Shown here: one piece after another, positions 1 to 8,066 of the stretch
Numbering within the stretch: position 1 is the stretch's first letter
Layout: each line of letters begins with the position of its first letter
Source of the DNA: Shewanella oncorhynchi
GTDB taxonomy: Bacteria; Pseudomonadota; Gammaproteobacteria; Enterobacterales; Shewanellaceae
Assembly (NCBI RefSeq): GCF_012584455.1
Contig: NZ_JABAEB010000015.1
Span: 27,423-91,422 of the forward strand
Reading direction: 5' to 3'
DNA length: 64,000 nucleotides
Notes under the pieces: generated by a model
The model's database searches: none
Told to the model about the DNA's origin: nothing
Seen by the model: the letters and a program-made list of their open reading frames with translations, nothing else
Translations under genes and position numbers: made by a program

Positions 1-993
1 AGGTACTTCAATACTGATAGTGGCAAAACTTAATGCCAGTTGTACATCTTTAAGACTCCACAGGGTTACAATCGCTGTGAGAATAATAAAGGGAGACCAT
101 GCTTTAAATATCTGGCTATTAGAAAAAGTAGATTTAGGGGTAGTAACTCTTTGTTTCATTCCTGAGAAAGTGAATATTTCTTTTGGTTGCCAGACCTTTA
201 GAAATAACGTTAAACAAATTAGACTGACTAACGCTGAAGTAATATCGGGTAATTCGGGGCCGATAAAGTTTGAGGTTAAAAATTGGGTAATCGCAAATGA
301 AACGCCTGCTACTAATGTTGCGGGCCAAGTTTGACGTATTCCCCTGATGCCATCCATCATTGCGATGAGCCAGAAGGGGACAATAATCGATAAAATTGGC
401 AACTGACGGCCAGCGAGTTGTCCAATATGGAATGGGTCTAGTGATGAAACCTGACCTGCTACGATAATTGGGATACCCATAGCTCCAAAGGCGACGGGTG
501 CCGTGTTTGCGATTAAACAAAGTCCTGCTGCATACAATGGATTGAATCCAAGCCCGACAAGTAACGCAGCTGTAATAGCAACAGGTGCACCAAAACCAGC
601 AGCACCTTCGAGGAAGGCTCCAAATGAAAAGCCAACCAATAGCATTTGTAATCGTTGATCTTCCGTGACTGAGATGACTGACGAGCGAATAACCTCAAAT
701 TGACCTGTTTTAACGGTGATTTTATATAAAAATACTGCGGTAATAATAATCCAAGCAATTGGCCATAGCCCATAACTAAAACCATATATAGCAGAAGCAA
801 GCGCGATACTAATAGGCATTTTGTAGGCGAGTATCGCGACTGCTAAGGCAATTAATAAGGTTAATGCCCCAGCGATATAGCCTTTAAGTTTTAACACAGT
901 TAAGGCTAGGAAGAAAAACACAATAGGCAGTAAAGCAACCATTGCGGTTAGCCACAAGCTACCGAGTGGCGTGTATGTTTGGGTCCAGGTCAT
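1..993 (-). CDS. lldP: L-lactate permease (LldP/LctP family), 3' end beyond window
   Basis: Inner-membrane transporter that brings L-lactate (probably also D-lactate and glycolate) into the cell with protons. The 331 codons visible run open to the window edge, so only the N-terminal part is present (E. coli LldP is about 550 aa). The translation begins MTWTQTYTPLGSLWLTAM and holds the family's hallmark stretches GFSFGAFLEGAAGFGAP, NTAPVAFGAMGIP, SSNFIGPELPDI and SLICLTLFLKVWQP, among many hydrophobic segments. The start agrees with the family, but the bases just upstream read CCTCCC on the coding strand rather than a Shine-Dalgarno, so initiation may be weak. A CRP-like palindrome lies about 107 bp upstream. 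Lactate dehydrogenase genes may follow beyond the left edge. The family assignment is very secure. Confidence 0.95.
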   Translation of the reverse strand, partial: MTWTQTYTPLGSLWLTAMVALLPIVFFFLALTVLKLKGYIAGALTLLIALAVAILAYKMPISIALASAIYGFSYGLWPIAWIIITAVFLYKITVKTGQFEVIRSSVISVTEDQRLQMLLVGFSFGAFLEGAAGFGAPVAITAALLVGLGFNPLYAAGLCLIANTAPVAFGAMGIPIIVAGQVSSLDPFHIGQLAGRQLPILSIIVPFWLIAMMDGIRGIRQTWPATLVAGVSFAITQFLTSNFIGPELPDITSALVSLICLTLFLKVWQPKEIFTFSGMKQRVTTPKSTFSNSQIFKAWSPFIILTAIVTLWSLKDVQLALSFATISIEVP

Positions 994-1559
994 AGGGAGG
1001 TTTCCGTATTGTTATAATATGTTGATAAATCGTGTTGCAGCCGCAACATAGCAGATACTAGTGTTTAGTGATGTAGGATCAATCTTAAATGTTGTAATAA
1101 GTGATATGGGTCACGAGATGTGTGGATAAATGATGACGGGGAAATATCTAAATAATAATCAAGTAAAATATTGCCTGTTTTAGCTGTATTCACCAAGCGT
1201 CTAATTTAGGCTATATTAATATTTGTTGTGTTATCAAGATTATTTTTTGTGAGTCGTGAACTTAACTAGAGTATTGTGATTTTATGAAAAACTAGGCTGT
1301 ACTAGTTTAGTTTTTTGTAGTGTTTATAACAGATGGTTTATAAATGTTTGTTTATATTTATATATAGAAATTAATAGCAATCAATGCAATGCAACTAATA
1401 ATGCAGTTATCTTATTGTGGCCTGAATTGAGCTATAGATGTTGCCATACTCTTGTCTATGAGTTTGCTTGGCTGGAAATTTACCTTGCTATATGTGGCTG
1501 CGAGTATGACAGTAGGTTGAGATTTTTAATTTTGCAGCACAGTTCGTTGAGGAAGTAAT
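994..1559. other. gene-free region upstream of lldP and the thioredoxin-like gene
   Basis: AT-rich divergent intergenic stretch. It holds a short inverted repeat TGTTGC-agcc-GCAACA at 1033-1048, a CRP-like palindrome at 1100-1115, and otherwise no coding potential I can see on either strand. The short inverted repeat lies 40-55 bp upstream of the lldP start, where an operator could sit, but I do not recognise the motif. Confidence 0.5.
1100..1115. promoter_or_regulatory. CRP-like palindrome upstream of lldP
   Basis: The sequence AGTGATATGGGTCACG contains GTGA-N6-TCAC, the core of the CRP consensus TGTGA-N6-TCACA, with the outermost base of each arm not matching. It lies about 107 bp upstream of the lldP start. 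Catabolite control of lactate uptake is plausible in this group. Binding is inferred from sequence only. Confidence 0.4.
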
Positions 1560-1796
1560 ATGAAACAAGTCAAAGTATTAGGCAGTGGTTGCGCTAAATG
1601 TAGCAAAACCGCTGAGATGATTGCGGACATATCAGAAGAAATGGGTGTGGATGTTATTGTAAAAAAGGACACAGATCCTCAAAGCCTATTGAAATTTAAA
1701 GTGATGAAAACTCCAGCGGTAGTGATCGATGGTGAGCTCGTACATAGCGGCTCAGTACCGACGCGCGATGAAGTTGAGGGGTGGTTAAGGGACTAG
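1560..1796 (+). CDS. thioredoxin-like small redox protein (CxxC)
   Basis: 78-aa cytoplasmic protein with a thioredoxin-like fold. It has the pattern LGSGCAKCSKT near the N-terminus (Cys-Ala-Lys-Cys, residues 11-14) and the cis-proline motif MKTPAVVIDGELVHSG that follows the active site in this family ('redox-active disulfide protein 2'/thioredoxin family). Such proteins probably exchange thiols/disulfides or handle a metal, and often sit beside permease or ArsR-type genes. No such partner survives next to it here, although the following 330 bp may hold decayed membrane-protein sequence. A GAGGAAG ribosome binding site is well spaced from the ATG. Confidence 0.85.
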   Translation: MKQVKVLGSGCAKCSKTAEMIADISEEMGVDVIVKKDTDPQSLLKFKVMKTPAVVIDGELVHSGSVPTRDEVEGWLRD

Positions 1797-2129
1797 AGCT
1801 CGCTGAATAGTTGCACGGATTATGCTCGTTAGAAAGCGCTTAAGCTAAAAATGCACACCATTGTCATCCTGAATCCTTGGCAATGGTGGTGTAATATCAT
1901 CAGTATACGATTAATGATCGTTAAATATAATGTGTTTAAAAACAATGCATTGATTCTTTGTGTAGTAATTTTATTATGGGGTTTTATTGGCTACGGTTTA
2001 GTCGGCATTGCATTATCTGGGCGAGTTTATTAAGTCTATGTCGTAGGAGATTGTTTGCAGATTTCGACTTCTTTTATCAGTATCACTGCTATGATTTTGA
2101 TTCAGTGACCTCGTCAAGTTGCGGGATGA
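1797..2129. other. no convincing gene; possible decayed membrane-protein fragment
   Basis: The + strand holds a 60-codon open frame from 1851 without a usable ribosome binding site. It ends in a hydrophobic run (CVVILLWGFIGYGLVGIALSG). After its TAA at 2031-2033 the same frame continues with another hydrophobic stretch and then a second stop. This resembles broken membrane-protein coding sequence, but I cannot name a parent. No terminator hairpin stands out after the thioredoxin-like gene. Confidence 0.3.
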
Positions 2130-2135
2130 GTGCCA

Positions 2136-3005
2136 ATGCAAAAGTGGCTTAGGGTATTAACACGTTTCTACAGTTGGTTATTTTTTACTGCACGTCTGTT
2201 TCGTTTAGGGCTTTTTCTAGCGCTAAGTTTATTCGCTTTGCCTTTGTTTGCTGCTCAAACATCTCCCAGATTAACCCAAGTATTAACGCCCGCTACGGAT
2301 TGGAAAAACTCCGCTTATATCACCCAAGCATTTAGTGAAGTCGCCCTACAAAATGAGCATGACCTTGCTAAACATAGCGTGCGTAAGTGGCGCATACCGG
2401 TACGAGTGTTTATTGAGCATCAAGTGGGTGATAAGGCGCTGCACACTCAATTAGTGTTGATGCACTTAACACACTTAGGCCAGATTACCGGCCTCGATAT
2501 TCAACGGGTAGATACGCTCTCTGAGGCGAATCTGCACTTAGTTTTTACCCGTCAATCCCTATGGGCAAGTGAGGTGATGCGCTTAATGGGACCGAGCTCG
2601 GCGAAAAATGTCCATGGCTCTGTGTGTATGGCAAAGTTTGCTCTCAATTCACGGCAAGAGATTGAACGTGCTTGGATTATTATTCCTGTAGATCAAGCCA
2701 AAATGCACGGTAAATTAGTGGCTTGCGTAGTGGAAGAGATTGCCCAAGTGCTTGGTTTACCCAATGATTCAGAGAAAGTATTTCCCTCCATCTTTAACGA
2801 CAAAACCCCGCAGGACTTACTTACCGGGCTCGATTTCATTTTGCTTAAATTACTCTATAGCCCAAGTATTAGCGCTGGAATGACGGCCGCAGAGGTCAAG
2901 CAGCCTTTGCAGATCTTGCTCGAACAATGGCTGCGCGATGGCACTATTGCTAACGCTGGCAAAACGGTACGTCAAGGTCAGTTGTACCCATTGTTAGGTT
3001 ATTGA
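2136..3005 (+). CDS. DUF2927 domain protein, exported or membrane-anchored
   Basis: 289-aa protein with an N-terminal hydrophobic segment (about residues 12-38, ending LPLFAAQ) that looks like a signal peptide or anchor. The C-terminal two thirds carries the DUF2927 pattern: a Cys followed by VVEEIAQVLGLPND and then FPSIFND. In this family that region resembles a zinc-metallopeptidase active-site helix, although the HExxH is not kept here (VEEIAQ). Function is unknown. A GTG at 2130 is in frame, but the ATG at 2136 is better spaced from the purine-rich GGGATGAG. The gene stands alone, about 120 bp before the next gene. Confidence 0.75.
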   Translation: MQKWLRVLTRFYSWLFFTARLFRLGLFLALSLFALPLFAAQTSPRLTQVLTPATDWKNSAYITQAFSEVALQNEHDLAKHSVRKWRIPVRVFIEHQVGDKALHTQLVLMHLTHLGQITGLDIQRVDTLSEANLHLVFTRQSLWASEVMRLMGPSSAKNVHGSVCMAKFALNSRQEIERAWIIIPVDQAKMHGKLVACVVEEIAQVLGLPNDSEKVFPSIFNDKTPQDLLTGLDFILLKLLYSPSISAGMTAAEVKQPLQILLEQWLRDGTIANAGKTVRQGQLYPLLGY

Positions 3006-3122
3006 TGACTAAGCATTACAGCTAAAGTTGACATTGCTCGCACGTGACTAATTAATCCTTTTTGTTTTAGGGATAAGGGCATAGTCTATCTTTATATGAG
3101 ATAAACACCTTGGAGGGACACC

Positions 3123-4565
3123 ATGCGAATGACATTGCAGTTTTTAGGGGCGACAGAGGAAGTGACGGGTTCGTGTCATTTACTCTCGGTTGATCATGAA
3201 CACTTATTGCTCGACTGTGGTTTGATCCAAGGCGGTAAATCTGATGAGTTGCGTAATCATGATCCCTTCGCATTTGATCCTGAGTCTATTTCTGCTGTCG
3301 TGCTTAGCCATGCCCATATTGATCATTCTGGGCGTTTACCACTCTTAGTCAAAGCGGGTTTTGATGGGCCTATCTACACCCATAAAGCCACGGCAGAGCT
3401 GTGCGCCATCATGCTCAAAGATGCGGCTATGCTGCAGACCCGCGATACCGAAAGAGTCAATAAAAAGCGTGCTAAACATGATCTTGCCCCCCTAGAACCG
3501 CTATTCACCGTTGAAGATGCTGAACTCGCGATAACCCAATTTGTACCATTGGAATATGGTCAAGTGACTAGGGTTATTCCCCATGTGGATATTTGCCTCT
3601 CAGATGCAGGGCATATTTTAGGTTCCGCCTTAGTCGAGTTATGGTTAGGTGAGGGCAAATCCCAGAAGAAAATCGTCTTCAGTGGCGATCTTGGCCGTGC
3701 AGGTATGCCGATTTTACGTAATCCTACCTTAGTGGATTCGGCAGATTTAGTCTTAATGGAAAGCACCTATGGCAATCGTTTTCACCGCAGTTGGACGGAT
3801 ACCTTAGCCGAGTTGAAAGCCATTTTTGCTAAGACAGTCAACGAGAGCCAAGGCAATATATTGCTCCCCGCTTTTTCGGTTGGACGAGCACAGGAGTTAT
3901 TATATCTATTTCATTTATATGCTAAAGAATGGGATCTCGGCCGTTGGAAAATCTGCCTAGACAGCCCGATGGCAATTGAGGCGACACGCGTCTACGTTAA
4001 TAATTATCCGCTGATGGATGAGGACTTTAAACGCTTTACCCGCCAACATCCTGGGCAGCATCCGCTGTTGTCGAATGTCGAATTTATCCAAACGACCGAA
4101 GAGTCGATAGCGCTGAACGATGTGCATAAGGGATTGATCATTATCGCAGGGAGCGGCATGTGTAACGGTGGACGTATTCGTAGCCACTTAGAGCATAATT
4201 TATGGCGCCCAGAATGTGATGTGATTATTTGTGGTTATCAAGCGCTTGGAACACCGGGGCGTGCCCTCGTCGATGGCGCTGAGGAACTGTCTATTCATGG
4301 TAACAGCATTAAAGTCGCGGCTAAGTTACACACAGTGGGTGGACTTTCAGCCCATGCGGATCAAGCAGAGTTATTACGTTGGTATCACCATTTTGAAGGC
4401 CAGCCGCCGTTAATTTTAGTCCATGGAGAACCCGAGGCGCAGCATGGATTAGTCGATGTGATTAACCAAGATCCTCAGACTAAACCAAAGGCTATAGCAA
4501 TCGTGACCCAGGGTGACCGATTGGATTTAAATGCACTGCCGCAGTTAGTGTGGAAGCCAGCTTAA
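3123..4565 (+). CDS. metallo-beta-lactamase/beta-CASP RNA-processing-type hydrolase
   Basis: 480-aa protein of the CPSF/Ysh1-like bacterial group, predicted to be a zinc-dependent RNA nuclease. The MBL motifs are all visible: motif II HAHIDHSG (about residues 63-70), motif III SDAGHILGSA, motif IV FSGDLGR. The beta-CASP insert is present with DSPMA (motif A region), CNGGRIRSHLEHNLW (motif B) and HTVGGLSAHADQ (motif C). The N-terminus MTLQFLGATEEVTGSCHLL is typical of the family. A strong TTGGAGG ribosome binding site precedes ATG 3123. A rho-independent terminator follows. The actual RNA substrate in gammaproteobacteria is not established. Confidence 0.9.
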   Translation: MRMTLQFLGATEEVTGSCHLLSVDHEHLLLDCGLIQGGKSDELRNHDPFAFDPESISAVVLSHAHIDHSGRLPLLVKAGFDGPIYTHKATAELCAIMLKDAAMLQTRDTERVNKKRAKHDLAPLEPLFTVEDAELAITQFVPLEYGQVTRVIPHVDICLSDAGHILGSALVELWLGEGKSQKKIVFSGDLGRAGMPILRNPTLVDSADLVLMESTYGNRFHRSWTDTLAELKAIFAKTVNESQGNILLPAFSVGRAQELLYLFHLYAKEWDLGRWKICLDSPMAIEATRVYVNNYPLMDEDFKRFTRQHPGQHPLLSNVEFIQTTEESIALNDVHKGLIIIAGSGMCNGGRIRSHLEHNLWRPECDVIICGYQALGTPGRALVDGAEELSIHGNSIKVAAKLHTVGGLSAHADQAELLRWYHHFEGQPPLILVHGEPEAQHGLVDVINQDPQTKPKAIAIVTQGDRLDLNALPQLVWKPA

Positions 4566-4601
4566 GTTTATTATCATTACTCGCGAAACTCCGCTCGATA
4601 G

Positions 4602-4633
4602 ACTCCTTGCATCATCAATGCAGGGAGTTTTAT
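4602..4633 (+). terminator. rho-independent terminator after the beta-CASP gene
   Basis: ACTCCTTGCAT / ATGCAGGGAGT form an 11-bp stem with one G-T wobble and a 5-nt loop, followed by TTTTATTTG. It lies 36 bp after the stop codon. Confidence 0.8.
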
Positions 4634-5225
4634 TTGTTTTGTAAATCAATATCTCACTGCTCGGTAATAACTCTGCTTGCCAATCAATTTCAGATAAATT
4701 CAGGCATGATTTAGAACTTTAATTGTTTGCAATTAGTTTCAATTAGTTGCAATTGGTTGCAATTTGAGGTTTGCATGTTAAATTGGCGACATTGATATGT
4801 CGTGTTCGTTAGGCCAAGCCCTGATCCGACCTAGTCAATCAAGCTATGACAATAACAAGCAATCACCAGGTTTGAATGGAAGCGATTACGGAGTTTGTTG
4901 GCCTGATTAATGGCTTTGTCTAGGGCGCATCTATACTTGGTGATGATCTTAGGCGTTGGTTTGTTTCTTTCCCTCTGACTGAGATTAATTTCCTCTCTAA
5001 AGTTAGGCATAAGCTTTAAGTTACTCTGGTCTAGCCGTATTCCTGATAAAGATAAGAATGTGAATCCGTTTAATGTGTTGATGGCCTCCTTTTTAGCCAC
5101 TATTAAGCCCTGTAGTTCTTGCTTTAACGTGGTTATACTTTATTCGTCAGCATGCAGAGGAAGCCGCAAAATCAAGCTTATAGATTATTTATTAAAAGTT
5201 AAGTGACTAATAAAATGGAATTTAA
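4634..5225. other. gene-poor stretch with a doubtful reverse open frame
   Basis: Apart from the tandem repeat, this holds a minus-strand open frame 4831-5100 (GTG start, 89 aa, reading on upstream to a stop near 5138). Its product is rich in charged residues (e.g. REEINLSQRERNKPTPKIITKYR), so it looks more protein-like than random sequence. I recognise no family and see no clear ribosome binding site. It may be a small unknown gene or the remnant of a longer one. Nothing else is evident up to 5225. Confidence 0.3.
4721..4765. repeat. 10-bp tandem repeat, about 4.5 units
   Basis: Consecutive units AATTGTTTGC, AATTAGTTTC, AATTAGTTGC, AATTGGTTGC, AATTT form a near-exact 10-bp period, close to one helical turn. 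It lies in a gene-free stretch between a terminator and a doubtful reverse open frame. The phased A/T tracts suggest intrinsic curvature or an array of binding sites. Confidence 0.8.
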
Positions 5226-5600
5226 ATGATGCTAAATAAAAGTCTGTGTGTAATCGTTTTTTGCTTATTACTGACAGCGTGTAATGGCGTGACATTTCGC
5301 ACCAATGCGGGTGCTGTTGCTTTAAATAATGCAGTCGCCGGTACTGTTGAAGTGTATTCTCAGGCAGAAATGTCCAGGCACAAGTTTATGAGCTTAGGTG
5401 AAGTCTCCACCACATTTTGCAGTACTCAAATTTATCCTGCTGAACACGTCAATTTGGACGATCTTAAAAAAGATTTGAAAGTACAAGTTAAAAAGTTGGG
5501 TGGAAATGCCATTATCTTCTACACGTGTGGCAAAGCGAGTTATCCTGCCTGTGAGTTGTATTTTGAATGTAATGGTGAAGGTTTTTCTATCGAAGATTAG
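5226..5600 (+). CDS. RcsF-like outer-membrane lipoprotein
   Basis: 124-aa lipoprotein with a signal ending in lipobox LLTAC (Cys19). The mature part matches RcsF, the outer-membrane sensor of the enterobacterial Rcs envelope-stress relay: the stretch VEVYSQAEMSRHKFMSLGEV corresponds to E. coli VRIYTNAEELVGKPFRDLGEV. The conserved basic/hydrophobic helix (KKLGGNAIIFYTC) follows. Four cysteines (65, 101, 109, 115) stand where RcsF forms its two disulfides. RcsF is about 134 aa in E. coli, so the length fits, although the proline-rich linker is shorter here. No other Rcs genes are nearby, so the downstream pathway is open. Two ATGs occur in tandem (5226, 5229) and the ribosome binding site is weak. 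A terminator follows at once. Confidence 0.8.
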   Translation: MMLNKSLCVIVFCLLLTACNGVTFRTNAGAVALNNAVAGTVEVYSQAEMSRHKFMSLGEVSTTFCSTQIYPAEHVNLDDLKKDLKVQVKKLGGNAIIFYTCGKASYPACELYFECNGEGFSIED

Positions 5601-5613
5601 CGTTTAGTTTTAT

Positions 5614-5644
5614 AAAAAAGCTCACATAGTTGTGAGCTTTTTTA
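5614..5644. terminator. bidirectional terminator between convergent genes
   Basis: AAAAAAGCTCACA-TAGT-TGTGAGCTTTTTT is a near-perfect hairpin with A-tract and T-tract on either side, so it can stop transcription from both the lipoprotein gene (+) and the metallopeptidase gene (-). Confidence 0.9.
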
Positions 5645-5668
5645 TTTTAAATCAATCAGGTTACTGTA

Positions 5669-7024
5669 TTAGTCCGAGTTGTTGTCAAATTCAGTATCAT
5701 CGAGTAACTCAAAGGCGGGGACGACATTCGGTACGTCTTTAAATAAGCGTGTGAAATGGCGCTGTACACCTTTCAAATCGATTCCTGCTAAACCTGATGC
5801 AAAACCAAACCAAGCATAAAGGCCACTAAAGTTATCAAACATGGGCGGTAGATATTTAGGCGTAGTCAGAATGCCCTCTTGGCAAGCTTGGTATAACACG
5901 GGGATATCTTCGATCGCCAATTTACCGAGGAATAGCATAGGGATGAGTTCAGGAAGGCCTGAGGTTATGGCGCTGCGGATAAAGTTAATGTTTTCCACAT
6001 AGCCACGCACATAGGAAATATCCTTAGTGAAGAAACTGCCGCCTTCCACCATACCCCCACGGAAAACCCTTTGGGTGACACGGTAACTGTCTGTCGCACT
6101 TAGATTCAATCCTCTGAAATAATTGAATACCTCTATAAAGTCAGCACCATTTTCAGCCATATCGACCGCGGCAACACGGTCACTAATTCGCCGAGCCCGT
6201 CCTGGATTTGAGCTTAGCGTCAGCATTTCCAGTAAAACGGCTAGACCTTCTTGGGTTGCTGCTACGCGCGGAGAACCGACACTGAGCCAAGTGGCGTGGG
6301 GTTGAGCTCGGCCGTTTAGCGTTGTGCCGACATGCACCCAACCTTCGTGAACTTCATATACATTAAGATCCGATTCGCTGAACATTGCTTTGCTATTGAG
6401 CTTAACGGTATCGCCACCGACTGCAGCGTCAGAGACGATACCGTCACTAAGGCGTACACGCATATCATCGCTATGGAAGTATTTTTCTAAACGTTGGCTG
6501 AGCACGTTAACCGCTTCTGGCGCGCTAATAATTTTAGGGTGATGTTTATTCATGTGCCTCGCCGCGGGCAACGAGAAAATGTAGCTGAGTTTATCACCTA
6601 ACTGGCGCAAGGTATGGCGATCGCCATGCAGTTTATGGCTAGCACTGCCGTACAATTCTTGGCTGAGCTTACCAAAGGTTGGCGTGCCTCTGTTCCCCAA
6701 CATATCGATGACAAGGCGATACTGATCGACGTTTGCCACTAATATTTTGCCGAGTTTGTCTCGTTTACCCAAACGTCTATGGATGTCCTGCTTTAGGGAG
6801 GCTAGCTCAGCTTGGGTTTTAACAGGATCAAAAGGTAAAGCAATGTTTTGATAGAACTCTTGCTTGATAGCCGGAAGTACCGTGCCCTTATTGGAGAGAA
6901 AACGTTCCTCCATTTCCCGCGGCCATTTAATGGCATCTAAGATTTTTATTGGCGTTTGAATGCGAATTAATTCATCGGAAAAACGGCGTAGATCTTGTTG
7001 ATATTGGGCTAACGACTCAGACAT
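5669..7024 (-). CDS. DUF1704/MATCAP-type zinc carboxypeptidase-like protein (QEGLA motif)
   Basis: 451-aa cytoplasmic protein of the group annotated 'flavohemoglobin expression-modulating QEGLA motif protein'. The QEGLA motif is at residues 258-262. The sequence VHEGWVH gives an HExxxH zinc motif (His226, Glu227, His231), with the Glu of TQEG as likely third ligand. This arrangement is known from the animal MATCAP tubulin tyrosine carboxypeptidases, which share this domain (PF08014). The bacterial substrate is unknown, and the flavohemoglobin link is historical. The gene is a single unit with a shared terminator at its 3' end. Family call secure, activity inferred. Confidence 0.85.
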   Translation of the reverse strand: MSESLAQYQQDLRRFSDELIRIQTPIKILDAIKWPREMEERFLSNKGTVLPAIKQEFYQNIALPFDPVKTQAELASLKQDIHRRLGKRDKLGKILVANVDQYRLVIDMLGNRGTPTFGKLSQELYGSASHKLHGDRHTLRQLGDKLSYIFSLPAARHMNKHHPKIISAPEAVNVLSQRLEKYFHSDDMRVRLSDGIVSDAAVGGDTVKLNSKAMFSESDLNVYEVHEGWVHVGTTLNGRAQPHATWLSVGSPRVAATQEGLAVLLEMLTLSSNPGRARRISDRVAAVDMAENGADFIEVFNYFRGLNLSATDSYRVTQRVFRGGMVEGGSFFTKDISYVRGYVENINFIRSAITSGLPELIPMLFLGKLAIEDIPVLYQACQEGILTTPKYLPPMFDNFSGLYAWFGFASGLAGIDLKGVQRHFTRLFKDVPNVVPAFELLDDTEFDNNSD

Positions 7025-7565
7025 TCCCGTATATCCTGCAGGTAATTTCAGCGAGAGAGATGTGGCTAATCATAGCCTTAAACCTCATTTATTCATATTG
7101 ATTCGCAGGCTAGCGGAGGAAATATACCGATTAAATAAATTAGCTGTTATCGATTTTGTGAATCATTTTGGTGTACTTGTTACAATTCTAGCGCTATGTC
7201 TATGGGACATAAATAAGTAACCATCTGTTTAATAATATTTTATTGATATGGCATTCAAGCTGCTTTGTTCTTGATATAGAAATAGATTGATTGGAGCAAA
7301 ACATGACAGCGATGAGTTATTTGAGTGTGCTAAGGCTGAATGCTTGTTAATCAAAACTCAAGCTGACAAGAGTGGTAAAAATGACCGTGATGACGCGATA
7401 TTAAATCTGGAGGTTAGTGAGCTAAAGCAGAGTAACACCCAGCATTATTGACTGGGTGAGATATTCGATTTTAGTGGGCCAAAACTCAGTGAGTTCGAAA
7501 CAAATGATCACCGACTGAGATCATCATCCCATCATTTTGACCACTAGATAGCGAGATAGAATTGG
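7025..7565. other. intergenic region with a possible frameshifted small gene
   Basis: On the + strand, GGAG at 7293-7296 lies 6 nt before ATG 7303, which opens only a 15-codon frame. The neighbouring frame reads on from 7287 (TTG) to 7451 and encodes an acidic/amphipathic peptide (..SDELFECAKAECLLIKTQ..). A one- or two-base change near 7305 would join the good start to the longer frame, so a decayed small gene is possible. CACCCAG/CTGGGTG (7436-7458) forms a hairpin over its stop. Nothing else is recognised. Confidence 0.3.
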
Positions 7566-7742
7566 CTAGAAAAAATCGTCATCTCCTAATGCACGTTTTA
7601 ACTCCGCCCGCTCGAGGTAGTCTTCTAAACGCTTTTTGACTTCGCGTCTATGCTGCATTGCCTCGGCGGCTTTGCTGTTTCTTGGTGTGGTCATTGCCTC
7701 AAGTTCAGTATCGTTGGGCACGACTTCAGTAATATGAGCCAT
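7566..7742 (-). CDS. PA3496-family small protein
   Basis: 58-aa protein MAHITEVVPNDTELEAMTTP.. ending LERAELKRALGDDDFF. It matches the short PA3496 family ('putative envelope integrity protein'): an unstructured N-terminus, then a strongly charged helix RREVKKRLEDYLERAELKRAL with an acidic tail that ends in aromatic residues. Biochemical function is unknown. AGGAATTC is suitably spaced before ATG. The gene is short and stands alone between two larger intergenic stretches. Confidence 0.75.
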   Translation of the reverse strand: MAHITEVVPNDTELEAMTTPRNSKAAEAMQHRREVKKRLEDYLERAELKRALGDDDFF

Positions 7743-8066
7743 AACGAATTCCTCTTGTTGTTCCTAACGACTTTCTAACTAAAAAGAGTATGGTAGAAAA
7801 GCAAATAATTTTGTGAGTTAGGGTGAAAAATTCTTCCCGTGAGTCGGATGATTCAGCTTACTGCTGTTTGGCGTAGGCACTAGACTGCAATTGAATATTT
7901 GATTAATTTAGTTTTTGCTTATTTTGTGATTAAGAGCACGGTATAGTCATAGATATATTCGCGTTAATTCCGAGTTAAATAGTAGGATAAACTTGAATTT
8001 AGTCATAATTACAACAACACTTGTACCTGTGTTTGTTGTTAATCGTTTGCTAGGGAATTGGCTTAC
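7743..8066. other. gene-free region upstream of the signalling operon
   Basis: AT-rich divergent intergenic region. I see no coding frame, no strong hairpin and no promoter with good spacing (a TATAGT at 7942-7947 lacks a properly placed -35). Confidence 0.4.

Noticed and set aside
134..800. Reverse-strand open frames of 95-128 codons in the first 800 bases
   Set aside because: The reading frame of the L-lactate permease covers the whole stretch, with clear family motifs; the others are shadows in different frames.
1958..2152. 64-codon frame overlapping the DUF2927 start
   Set aside because: Cys/Ser/Phe-rich chance composition, no ribosome binding site, and it overlaps the real gene's start.
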